NCBI GenBank assembly: GCA_007127615.1
Contig: SKZB01000176.1
Location: 1 to 9,924, forward strand
Direction: 5' to 3'
DNA from: Phycisphaerales bacterium
Lineage (GTDB): Bacteria; Planctomycetota; Phycisphaerae; Phycisphaerales; SM1A02
Length of the DNA stretch: 9,924 nucleotides
Below the pieces are notes generated by a model. The model did no database searches, had not been told where the DNA came from, and saw only the letters and a program-made list of their open reading frames with translations. Shown here in pieces: positions 1 to 5,607 of the stretch. Numbering within the stretch: the stretch's first letter is position 1; the number at the start of each line of letters is the position of its first letter. The position numbers and the translations under genes are program-made.

Positions 1-1158
1 CCGATTCCGCTTTCCATGCCTGATATCACCGACGACGAGGTGCGCCTCGTGGTCGACACCCTGCGGAGCGGGCGGCTGAGTATCGGCCCGCAACTGGAGC
101 AGTTCGAACGCCTCGTGGCCGCACGGGCCGGTCGCCGGCACGGTGTGGGCGTGAATTCCGGTACCTCCGGCCTGCATCTGGCGCTGCTCGCGCTGGGCGT
201 CGGCCCGGGTGACGAGGTCATCACCCCCGCATTCAGCTTCGTTGCCTCCGCCAACTGCATCGAATACGTGGGCGCGAAACCCGTTTTCGTCGACTGCGAC
301 CCGCGCACCCTGAACATGCGCGCGGAGGATGTCGAAAAGAAAATCACCGACCAGACCCGTGCCATCGTCGGCGTGGAAGTCTTCGGCAACCCGAAGGGGA
401 TGATCCAGCTCGCGGCGCTCTCAACCAAGTACGAAATCCCCATGATCGAAGACGCCTGCGAAGGCCTCGGCGGACGATGGCGAAAGGATCCGATCGGCAA
501 GTTCGGCCGCATCGCTGTCTTCGGGTTCTACCCGAACAAGCAAATCACCACCGGCGAAGGCGGGATGATCGTCACCGATGATGATCGGCTCGCGGATCTT
601 TGCCGGTCGATGCGTAACCAGGGACGCGCGAGCGCGAACGCCGAACGCGGTGCCGGGCTCGGATCCTGGCTGACCCACGAGCGACTGGGATACAACTATC
701 GGCTGAGTGAACTGCAGGCGGCGCTCGGTGTCGCGCAGATGCGCCGGCTTGATGATCTGATCCACGTGCGGCAGCGCATCGCGGATCATTACACCCGGCG
801 TCTCAGCGGCAACGCCGATCTCATCATGCCCACCATCGACGACGACGTTGACATGAGCTGGTTCGTGTACGTGGTCCGCATGAGTGATCAGTTCTCCATG
901 GAAGAACGCGATCTGATCATCGAGGGCATGCGCCGGCACGAAGTGGGGGCGTCGAACTACTTCCCGCCCATTCCGCTTCAGCCGTTCTACGCCCGGAAGT
1001 ACGGTTTTCGGCCCGGCGATTTCCCCGTGGCGGAATCGGTGAGCCAGCGCACCATCGCGTTGCCGTTCTTCCCCGGCCTGACCGAGCGGGAAATCGATCT
1101 CGTCGCGCAGACGCTGGAGTTGATGATCACGCGCACGACGTTCGCGCGGCGGGGATGA
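1..1158 (+). CDS. DegT/DnrJ/EryC1/StrS family sugar aminotransferase (5' partial)
   Basis: A PLP-dependent aminotransferase of the family that aminates nucleotide-bound keto-sugars for lipopolysaccharide, capsule or glycan synthesis, in the cytoplasm. The first ATG is at base 16, but the five codons before it read PIPLS in frame, and family members usually begin with a motif of the form (M)IPLSxPDIT. The true start therefore almost certainly lies just left of the window. Counting from the base-16 Met, the substrate/PLP-loop GTSGLHLAL is at 49-57, the cofactor-ring aspartate is in IEDACEG (D146), and the Schiff-base lysine is K175 in FYPNKQITTGEGGM. The C-terminal part has the usual YNYRLSELQAALG motif and the PPIPLQPFY substrate loop. 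Length (about 380 residues) is normal for the family. The exact sugar cannot be told from the sequence. The neighbour to the right is on the opposite strand, so this is the last gene of its transcription unit. Confidence 0.93.
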   Translation, partial: PIPLSMPDITDDEVRLVVDTLRSGRLSIGPQLEQFERLVAARAGRRHGVGVNSGTSGLHLALLALGVGPGDEVITPAFSFVASANCIEYVGAKPVFVDCDPRTLNMRAEDVEKKITDQTRAIVGVEVFGNPKGMIQLAALSTKYEIPMIEDACEGLGGRWRKDPIGKFGRIAVFGFYPNKQITTGEGGMIVTDDDRLADLCRSMRNQGRASANAERGAGLGSWLTHERLGYNYRLSELQAALGVAQMRRLDDLIHVRQRIADHYTRRLSGNADLIMPTIDDDVDMSWFVYVVRMSDQFSMEERDLIIEGMRRHEVGASNYFPPIPLQPFYARKYGFRPGDFPVAESVSQRTIALPFFPGLTEREIDLVAQTLELMITRTTFARRG

Positions 1159-1192
1159 GCCGGAGTCCGGGCCGGTGCGCGCCCGTATTCGC

Positions 1193-1224
1193 AAAAACAA
1201 GCGTCCCCAACCCTCCGGTTGGGG
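1193..1224 (-). terminator. Intrinsic terminator of the 106-aa protein gene
   Basis: Read on the minus strand, there is a perfect 8-bp stem CCCCAACC / GGTTGGGG with a 4-base loop (1205-1224). It is followed after four bases by the T-rich tract TTGTTTTT (1200-1193). It lies about 70 bases past the stop of the small minus-strand gene. On the plus strand the hairpin is not followed by T residues, so it is better placed to end the leftward gene than the aminotransferase gene. Confidence 0.72.
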
Positions 1225-1295
1225 CGATGCGGGGATATGGCTGCCGAGTCGTGCGAGCAGCGGTCATGCCGAAGCCGGCAATCCGCCCGCGTTGA

Positions 1296-1616
1296 TCACG
1301 CGGATTTCGCTTCGAGGAACTTCTCGACACTGCGAACGTCGTCCATGATCTGTGGCGTGAGGGTCAGGGTGAAGCTCTCGCCCGGTTCGACGTTCGTGAG
1401 TTTGGTGGTCTTCACGCGGGAAACCCAGATTTTGCCCGCACGCTGGTGGGGACGGTTGTCCTTCCTCGCGCGCTGCTTGGCCAGTTTGCGGAGGCCGCGC
1501 TGAATATGCGGCTGCATCCGCATCAGGCGGCGGATGGTCTTTTTCTCCGCCTCGCGGTTCGGGACTTTGGTCACGGTAAAGGTTACGGTTTTCGTGGGGG
1601 CAATCACGTCGCTCAT
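1296..1616 (-). CDS. Small basic protein of unknown function (106 aa)
   Basis: I do not recognise this protein as a named family. The start at 1616 (MSDVIAPTKT) is chosen because a GGAG ribosome-binding site lies six bases upstream (complement of 1623-1626). The longer in-frame start at 1667 would put its first codons inside the promoter. The protein has three visible parts. Residues 8-18 look like a beta strand (KTVTFTVTKVP). Residues 21-57 are strongly basic and probably helical (for example KKTIRRLMRM and RKLAKQRARK). Residues 62-106 contain likely strands (KIWVSRVK, SFTLTLTPQ) and a C-terminal helix. There is no signal peptide, membrane segment or cysteine. The basic central helix would fit nucleic-acid or ribosome contact, but that is only inference. 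It stands alone between its own promoter and terminator, so neighbours do not indicate its job. The regular secondary-structure pattern, ribosome-binding site and flanking signals argue for a real gene. Confidence 0.78.
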   Translation of the reverse strand: MSDVIAPTKTVTFTVTKVPNREAEKKTIRRLMRMQPHIQRGLRKLAKQRARKDNRPHQRAGKIWVSRVKTTKLTNVEPGESFTLTLTPQIMDDVRSVEKFLEAKSA

Positions 1617-1639
1617 GGCATTCTCCAGTCGAATCGCAT

Positions 1640-1667
1640 ATGATAGCAGTTCATCGGACGATGCCAA
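1640..1667 (-). promoter_or_regulatory. Sigma-70-type promoter for the 106-aa protein gene
   Basis: On the minus strand, -35 box TTGGCA (complement of 1662-1667) and -10 box TATCAT (complement of 1640-1645) are separated by 16 bp. Each box matches the consensus at 5 of 6 positions. Transcription would begin near 1633, leaving a leader of about 17 bases that holds the GGAG ribosome-binding site. Confidence 0.65.
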
Positions 1668-1864
1668 GTGCGGACGACAGGCGGGTCTCGGCCCATCGGG
1701 CGATCGGTATCCGGAGAAGCGGCGGATGGTGCGAAACGTTCTGCCGATTTCCGGCCGAGTGCTGCTTCGACGGGCCGGCGTGGGCCATGCCCGGGCTTCG
1801 TTTGGTGGCTGATCCGGTAGCCCCCGGCACGCGGGGAAAGTATTCTAGAATCGTAGGACAAATC
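1668..1864. other. Non-coding region upstream of the pdh operon
   Basis: This is part of the 325-base gap between the divergent starts at 1616 and 1942. Open frames here are extensions or shadows and show no ribosome-binding site or recognisable product. The only signals seen are AT-richer sequence near its right end, with the 10-bp palindrome ATTCTAGAAT at 1842-1851, and TGATCCGGTA near 1809-1818. The latter is a 9/10 reverse-complement match to the 10-bp repeat between pdhA and pdhB. Much of the remainder (1668-1800) shows nothing recognisable. Confidence 0.5.
1842..1858 (+). promoter_or_regulatory. Candidate -10 region for the pdh operon
   Basis: TAGAAT at 1846-1851 matches the -10 consensus at 5 of 6 positions and lies within the palindrome ATTCTAGAAT (1842-1851). 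No convincing -35 box is found 16-18 bp upstream, where the sequence is C/G-rich. The promoter may need an activator, use another sigma factor, or be a false match. If real, transcription would start near 1858, just before the leader hairpin at 1865-1900. Confidence 0.3.
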
Positions 1865-1900
1865 GGCATCAGCGACCCGTGGGTCGGCGTCGCGGATGCC
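1865..1900 (+). promoter_or_regulatory. Imperfect inverted repeat / leader hairpin before pdhA
   Basis: The arms GGCATCaGCGAC (1865-1876) and GTCGCgGATGCC (1889-1900) pair at 11 of 12 positions, with one A/G mismatch. The loop can pair further (CCG with CGG around TGGGT). A competing inner stem CGACCC/GGGTCG (1873-1878 with 1881-1886) is also possible. It ends 41 bases before the pdhA start and is not followed by a T tract. It could be an operator with dyad symmetry or a structured mRNA leader; the sequence alone does not decide which. Confidence 0.45.
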
Positions 1901-1941
1901 CCCGGTCCCCGCTCGCGGCGGCCTGTGAAAGGAACCGATCC

Positions 1942-3072
1942 ATGCCCGTCAAGACCGTCTTCGAGACGAAAATCGACCACGTCTCCATCCTCGACGAGAA
2001 CGGCAACTTTGATGCCAAACTCGGCAAGGGGGTCATCCCCGATCAGGATGCCGTCGCGCTCTTTGAGCATATGCTCACGTGCCGGCACTTGGACGAGGTG
2101 GCCTTCAAACTCCAACGCTCGGGCCGGATGGGCACGTACCCCGAAAACCGCGGCCAGGAGGCCACGTCACTGGGGGCGGCCTACGCCCTCGACAAGAAGG
2201 ACTGGCTCGTGCCGTGCTACCGCGAAAACGCCGGCCTGTTCTGGCGCGGCCTGCCCATCGAAATGGTCCTGCTGCACTGGATGGGCGATGAACGCGGCAA
2301 CCAGATCGACAACGAACTCTGCATCACGCCCCTGGCCATTCCGATCGGCACACAGATGCTGCACGCGACCGGCCTCGCCTGGGCCGCCAAGTACCGCCAG
2401 GAAAAACAGATCGCCTGCACGTTCTTCGGGGATGGCGCGACCAGTGAGGGTGACTTCCACGAGGCGGCGAACTTTGCCGCCAACCTGGATCTCCCGGTGA
2501 TCTTCTTCTGCCAGAACAACGGCTGGGCGATTTCCGTGCCATCGAAGATTCAGTGCTCCGCGCCGACCGTGGCCCAGCGCGGGCTGGCCTACGGCATGGA
2601 CTGTGTGCAGGTCGATGGCAATGACATCTTCGCCGTCGTCAAGGTCACGAGAGATGCGGCCAAACTCGCCCGGGAAAAGAAGCGGCCGACCTTCATCGAA
2701 GCGGTGACCTACCGGCTGGGCGATCACACCACGGCCGATGATGCCCGCCGCTACCGTGACGAGAAGGAAGTCGAGTCGTGGAAGAAAAAGGATCCGATTC
2801 TGCGGCTGGAGAAGTATCTCCGCGAGAAGAAGTTATGGACTGACAAGAAGCACGAAGCCGCGTTGGCCAAGGCCCGGGAAACCGTGACCGCCGCGGTGAA
2901 ACGCGCGGAGGAGATTGCCGACCCGAAGATCGCGGATTTCTTCAACAGCATGTACGCGGAACTGCCGGCCGATCTCAAGCGGCAGCGCGACACGATGTGC
3001 ACGCATTCCCTGGGGCTGGATCCGTCACAGCTTGAAGGGACCGAACGCCAGGCGGTGAACAGTCAGCACTAG
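1942..3072 (+). CDS. pdhA: Pyruvate dehydrogenase E1 component, alpha subunit
   Basis: The thiamine-diphosphate-dependent alpha subunit of the E1 heterotetramer, which decarboxylates a 2-oxo acid, most likely pyruvate, and transfers the acyl group to the E2 lipoyl arm. The start is set at MPVKTVFE because AAAGGA (1928-1933) lies eight bases upstream. An in-frame GTG at 1879 would add 21 residues unlike the family. The ThDP motif begins GDGATSEGDF at 163 and ends at QNN (191-193). GQEATSLGAA (71-80), CYRENAGLFWRGLP (92-105), and GNQIDNE with the PLAIPIGTQ stretch (119-138) are typical. The active-site loop is YRLGDHTTADDARRYR (257-272). The overall pattern resembles Bacillus-type PdhA more than branched-chain enzymes, but a branched-chain 2-oxo-acid substrate cannot be excluded. 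Length 376 is normal. The C-terminal 25 residues are a variable tail. It is the first gene of pdhA-pdhB-pdhC. Confidence 0.93.
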   Translation: MPVKTVFETKIDHVSILDENGNFDAKLGKGVIPDQDAVALFEHMLTCRHLDEVAFKLQRSGRMGTYPENRGQEATSLGAAYALDKKDWLVPCYRENAGLFWRGLPIEMVLLHWMGDERGNQIDNELCITPLAIPIGTQMLHATGLAWAAKYRQEKQIACTFFGDGATSEGDFHEAANFAANLDLPVIFFCQNNGWAISVPSKIQCSAPTVAQRGLAYGMDCVQVDGNDIFAVVKVTRDAAKLAREKKRPTFIEAVTYRLGDHTTADDARRYRDEKEVESWKKKDPILRLEKYLREKKLWTDKKHEAALAKARETVTAAVKRAEEIADPKIADFFNSMYAELPADLKRQRDTMCTHSLGLDPSQLEGTERQAVNSQH

Positions 3073-3074
3073 TT

Positions 3075-3113
3075 GGATCTTGCCGGATCATGCCGGATCA
3101 TGCCGGATCATGC
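3075..3113 (+). repeat. Three tandem copies of a 10-bp repeat between pdhA and pdhB
   Basis: TGCCGGATCA occurs three times in a row without a mismatch (3081-3110). A degenerate partial copy (GGATCT, 3075-3080) precedes it and TGC (3111-3113) follows. It begins directly after the pdhA stop codon, in the 78-base gap before pdhB. Each unit contains the palindromes CCGG and GATC. Its origin may simply be replication slippage, or it may be a binding site phased at one helical turn. Confidence 0.85.
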
Positions 3114-3116
3114 ACA

Positions 3117-3137
3117 GCCGCGAAGCGGCCTCTTTTT
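3117..3137 (+). terminator. Terminator-like hairpin inside the pdh operon
   Basis: A short GC stem, GCCGC / GCGGC with loop GAA (3117-3129), is followed two to three bases later by TTTTT (3133-3137), immediately before the pdhB ribosome-binding region. The shape is that of a weak intrinsic terminator or pause site. The stem is only five base pairs, so full termination is unlikely and the downstream genes must still be expressed. Confidence 0.35.
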
Positions 3138-3150
3138 GACGAGAACATCG
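3138..3150 (+). promoter_or_regulatory. Weak ribosome-binding site of pdhB (start-deciding)
   Basis: GACGAG (3138-3143) lies seven bases before the ATG at 3151. The same hexamer at the same distance precedes pdhC (4195-4200). It is a poor Shine-Dalgarno match, but its repetition at identical spacing and the family alignment support these two starts. Confidence 0.4.
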
Positions 3151-4119
3151 ATGGCCAACCTCACACTTGTACAAGCAATCAACCTTGCGCTGATCCAGGA
3201 AATGGAAGCCGATGACCGCGTGATGCTGCTCGGTGAAGACGTCGGGCCGAACGGCGGCGTCTTCCGCGTCACCGACGGCCTGCACGCGCGCTTCGGCGGC
3301 GACCGTGTCGTCGATACCCCGCTCGCCGAATCCGGGATCATCGGGACCGCGATCGGTCTGGCCATGAACGGCCTGCGGCCAGTCCCCGAGATCCAGTTCG
3401 AAGGATTTCTCGGCCCGGCGTACGACCAGATCACCACGCACGCCGCCCGCATGCGCACCCGCACCCGCGGCGCGTTCACCGTGCCGATGGTCGTCCGCGT
3501 GCCGATCGGCGGCGGCATTCACGCGCCGGAACTGCACTCGGACAGCCCCGAAGCGATCTATGCCCACCACCCCGGGCTGAAAGTCGTCATGCCCGCTTCG
3601 CCCTACGACGCGAAGGGATTGCTCATCAGCGCGATCCGCGATCCCGATCCGGTCATGTATTTCGAACCGAAGCGCATCTACCGGGCATTCCGTGAAGAAG
3701 TGCCGGAGGACGAATACACGATTCCCATCGGAGAAGCCCGCGTCGTCAGTGAGGGCGAAGAACTCACGATCGTCACCTGGGGCGCGCCGGTCGTGCAGTG
3801 TATGAAAGCGATTGAGAACTCCGAAAAGTCAATCGAACTGATCGATCTGCGCACGATTTATCCCGTGGATATCGATGCGATCGAAGAGTCGGTGAAGAAA
3901 ACCGGCCGGTGTGTGATCGTGCACGAAGCGCCGAAGACGTGCGGCTTCGGCGCGGAGATCGCCACGAGCATCATGGAACGCTGCTTCCTGCATCTGGAAG
4001 CACCGGTTCAGCGCGTGACGGGATTCGACACGGTCATGCCGTACTACAAACTGGAACTGGAATACCTCCCCGAAACCGAGCGCATCAGCCGCGCGATTGA
4101 AGAAGTCGCGGCGTACTGA
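3151..4119 (+). CDS. pdhB: Pyruvate dehydrogenase E1 component, beta subunit
   Basis: The beta subunit of the E1 alpha2-beta2 tetramer. It completes the thiamine-diphosphate pocket and binds E2. The start at MANLTLVQAI matches the conserved N-terminus of the family. A frame beginning with TTG right after the pdhA stop would add 26 residues encoded by the tandem repeats and is rejected. Visible landmarks are LLGEDVG (26-32, with the ThDP-contacting E29), DTPLAESGI (55-63), the pyrimidine-domain GGGIHAPELHSDSPEA (120-135, active-site H129), PKRIYR (173-178), DLRTIYPVD (232-240) near the start of the C-terminal transketolase domain, and VTGFDTVMPYY (289-299). Length 322 is typical. It is separated from pdhA by 78 bases and from pdhC by 88 bases, longer gaps than usual for subunits made in equal amounts. 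Co-transcription is inferred from order and strand. Confidence 0.94.
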   Translation: MANLTLVQAINLALIQEMEADDRVMLLGEDVGPNGGVFRVTDGLHARFGGDRVVDTPLAESGIIGTAIGLAMNGLRPVPEIQFEGFLGPAYDQITTHAARMRTRTRGAFTVPMVVRVPIGGGIHAPELHSDSPEAIYAHHPGLKVVMPASPYDAKGLLISAIRDPDPVMYFEPKRIYRAFREEVPEDEYTIPIGEARVVSEGEELTIVTWGAPVVQCMKAIENSEKSIELIDLRTIYPVDIDAIEESVKKTGRCVIVHEAPKTCGFGAEIATSIMERCFLHLEAPVQRVTGFDTVMPYYKLELEYLPETERISRAIEEVAAY

Positions 4120-4194
4120 TGGCGTGTTCTTGGCCGGGGAGGTCGCCGCATAGACGCAGTGTGTACCGTCTCGGCGGGAAATTCGAAAACGATA

Positions 4195-4207
4195 GACGAG
4201 CAGCATC
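4195..4207 (+). promoter_or_regulatory. Weak ribosome-binding site of pdhC
   Basis: GACGAG at 4195-4200 with a seven-base spacer to ATG 4208 has the same arrangement as before pdhB. The rest of the 88-base pdhB-pdhC gap shows no clear promoter, terminator or hairpin. Confidence 0.4.
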
Positions 4208-5590
4208 ATGGCTGGAATCAAGCAACCGACCGACCGATCTCATTTCATTCTGCCCGACCTCGGCGAAGGGGTTCACGAGGCGGAACTCATCAAATGGCGG
4301 GTCAAGCCCGGCGAGACGGTGGAAGAACACCAGACGCTCGCCGAGATGGAAACCGACAAGGCGCTGGTTGAAGTCCCCAGCCCGTGGGCCGGCACCATCA
4401 GCGAACTCAAGGGCAGCGAAGGCGACATCATCAACGTCGGTTCCATTCTCGTGACGTACGACGTTGGCGGCGACGCGAGCGCGCCGAAGGATGAGCCGGA
4501 CCGGGAAGTCCGCGCCCAGTCGGCCAGGCAGGCCCGCCCGCCGATGGAGGACGCGGATGATGAAGAAGGCGGGGGCTCCGAAGAGCGCGAAGATGCCGGT
4601 ACGGTGGTTGGCAGCATGGGTTCGGAGATGACCATTTCCGAACGATTCGCCCGCCGTCAGGAATCATCCAACGGCCAGCAGGCCGCCGGCAAGGCGCTGG
4701 CGACCCCCGCGGTGCGCCGCATCGCCCGCGAGCTCGGTGTGGATATCAACCAGGTGCCGGGCACCGGTCGCGGCGGCCGCGTGACCGCATCCGACGTCGA
4801 AGAATGCGCCGGCGTCGGGACTCGGTCCCGCCCCTCCGGGACCCCGCGCAGCGCCGCCCCGGACCGCGCCTCCGCGCCGCTGCCGCAGGTCGACAGTGAG
4901 GGCGTCTCCGAACGAATTCCCTTCCGGGGCGTGCGGCGCAAGATCGCGCAGGCCCTGCTCCAGTCGGTGCAGACGACCGTGCACTTCACCGTCGTCGATG
5001 AAGTCGATGTCACGGCGCTCGAACGCAAACGCAAGGAATACAGCCACGTCCTCGGCAGGAAGCTGAGTCTGCTGCCGTTCGTCGTGATGGCCACCTGCCG
5101 CGCGCTCCGCAACCATCCCGCCATCAACGCCAATGTCGATGATGCGAACGAAGAAATTCTGCTCAAGGGCGTGATCAATCTCGGCATTGCGGTGGATACC
5201 GATCACGGTTTGATGGTCCCGGTGATCCGTGAGGCCGATCAGAAGTCGCTCGGCGAACTCGCCGACGGTGTGGCCTCCCTGGCGAAGGGTTGCCGCGAGC
5301 GATCGATTCCGCGCGAGCAGATGACCGGCGGTACGTTCACGATCTCCAACGTCGGCAGCTACGGCGGTATGTTCGCCACGCCGATCATCAACTATCCCGA
5401 GGTGGGCATCCTGGCCGCCGGACGCGCGTTCGATCGCGTTCTGACGAAGGACGGCGCGTTCTACGCCGGGAAAGTCCTGCCCCTGAGCTTGAGCTGTGAC
5501 CACCGCGTGGTGGATGGTGCGGAAGGCGCGCGGTTCCTCAACTCGGTCAAGAAGCTGCTGGAGAATCCCGAAGCGCTGATTCAGAGTTGA
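4208..5590 (+). CDS. pdhC: Dihydrolipoamide acetyltransferase (E2) of the pyruvate dehydrogenase complex
   Basis: E2 core enzyme that accepts the acyl group on lipoyl-lysine and transfers it to CoA, while scaffolding E1 and E3. Domains in order: one lipoyl domain (about 12-86) with the lipoylation site K51 in METDKAL; a long charged linker (about 90-160) rich in D, E, R, G and Q; a peripheral-subunit-binding domain (about 164-199, TPAVRRIARELG, then VPGTGRGGRVTASDV); a second Pro/Ala/Ser/Arg linker (200-228); and the catalytic acyltransferase domain (about 232-460). The active site is DHRVVDG (431-437), with H432 and D436. TFTISNVGSYGG (376-387) and TPIINYPEVGIL (391-402) are standard. Length 460 fits a one-lipoyl E2. 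The first linker is acidic and basic rather than the usual Ala/Pro type. Pyruvate is the likeliest substrate from operon content. No E3 gene follows; the next gene is convergent. Confidence 0.94.
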   Translation: MAGIKQPTDRSHFILPDLGEGVHEAELIKWRVKPGETVEEHQTLAEMETDKALVEVPSPWAGTISELKGSEGDIINVGSILVTYDVGGDASAPKDEPDREVRAQSARQARPPMEDADDEEGGGSEEREDAGTVVGSMGSEMTISERFARRQESSNGQQAAGKALATPAVRRIARELGVDINQVPGTGRGGRVTASDVEECAGVGTRSRPSGTPRSAAPDRASAPLPQVDSEGVSERIPFRGVRRKIAQALLQSVQTTVHFTVVDEVDVTALERKRKEYSHVLGRKLSLLPFVVMATCRALRNHPAINANVDDANEEILLKGVINLGIAVDTDHGLMVPVIREADQKSLGELADGVASLAKGCRERSIPREQMTGGTFTISNVGSYGGMFATPIINYPEVGILAAGRAFDRVLTKDGAFYAGKVLPLSLSCDHRVVDGAEGARFLNSVKKLLENPEALIQS

Positions 5591-5603
5591 GCGGTGTTTT
5601 TTT
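5574..5603 (+). terminator. Possible terminator at the end of the pdh operon
   Basis: A run of seven T residues (5597-5603) lies six bases after the pdhC stop. Only a weak stem precedes it: CGCT (5574-5577) can pair with AGCG (5590-5593) across a 12-base loop. This is the sole candidate signal in the 17-base gap between the convergent pdhC and sua5 stops, so termination may depend on Rho or be leaky. Confidence 0.3.
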
Positions 5604-5607
5604 CCGA

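Noticed and set aside
421..1200. A 259-codon minus-strand frame opposite the aminotransferase
   Set aside because: It is antisense to well-conserved DegT motifs, with no start signal or recognisable product.
1879..1941. In-frame GTG start giving pdhA 21 extra residues
   Set aside because: These codons lie in the leader inverted repeat and have no ribosome-binding site. ATG 1942 has AAAGGA eight bases upstream and fits the family length.
1640..2500. A 286-codon plus-strand frame overlapping the pdhA leader and first half
   Set aside because: It is an out-of-frame shadow of pdhA, rich in Arg, Ser and Pro, with no ribosome-binding site. The in-frame product has the full E1 alpha motif set.
3081..3110. 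CRISPR-like array
   Set aside because: The units are only 10 bp, directly abutting, with no spacers and no cas gene nearby.
3073..3150. In-frame TTG start giving pdhB 26 extra residues
   Set aside because: The extension would be encoded by the tandem repeats and hairpin. The family N-terminus begins at 3151.
4816..4842. CGGGAC / GTCCCG / CGGGAC alternating stems inside pdhC
   Set aside because: They lie in the coding sequence for a low-complexity E2 linker, where GC-rich chance complementarity is expected, and no regulatory context is visible.
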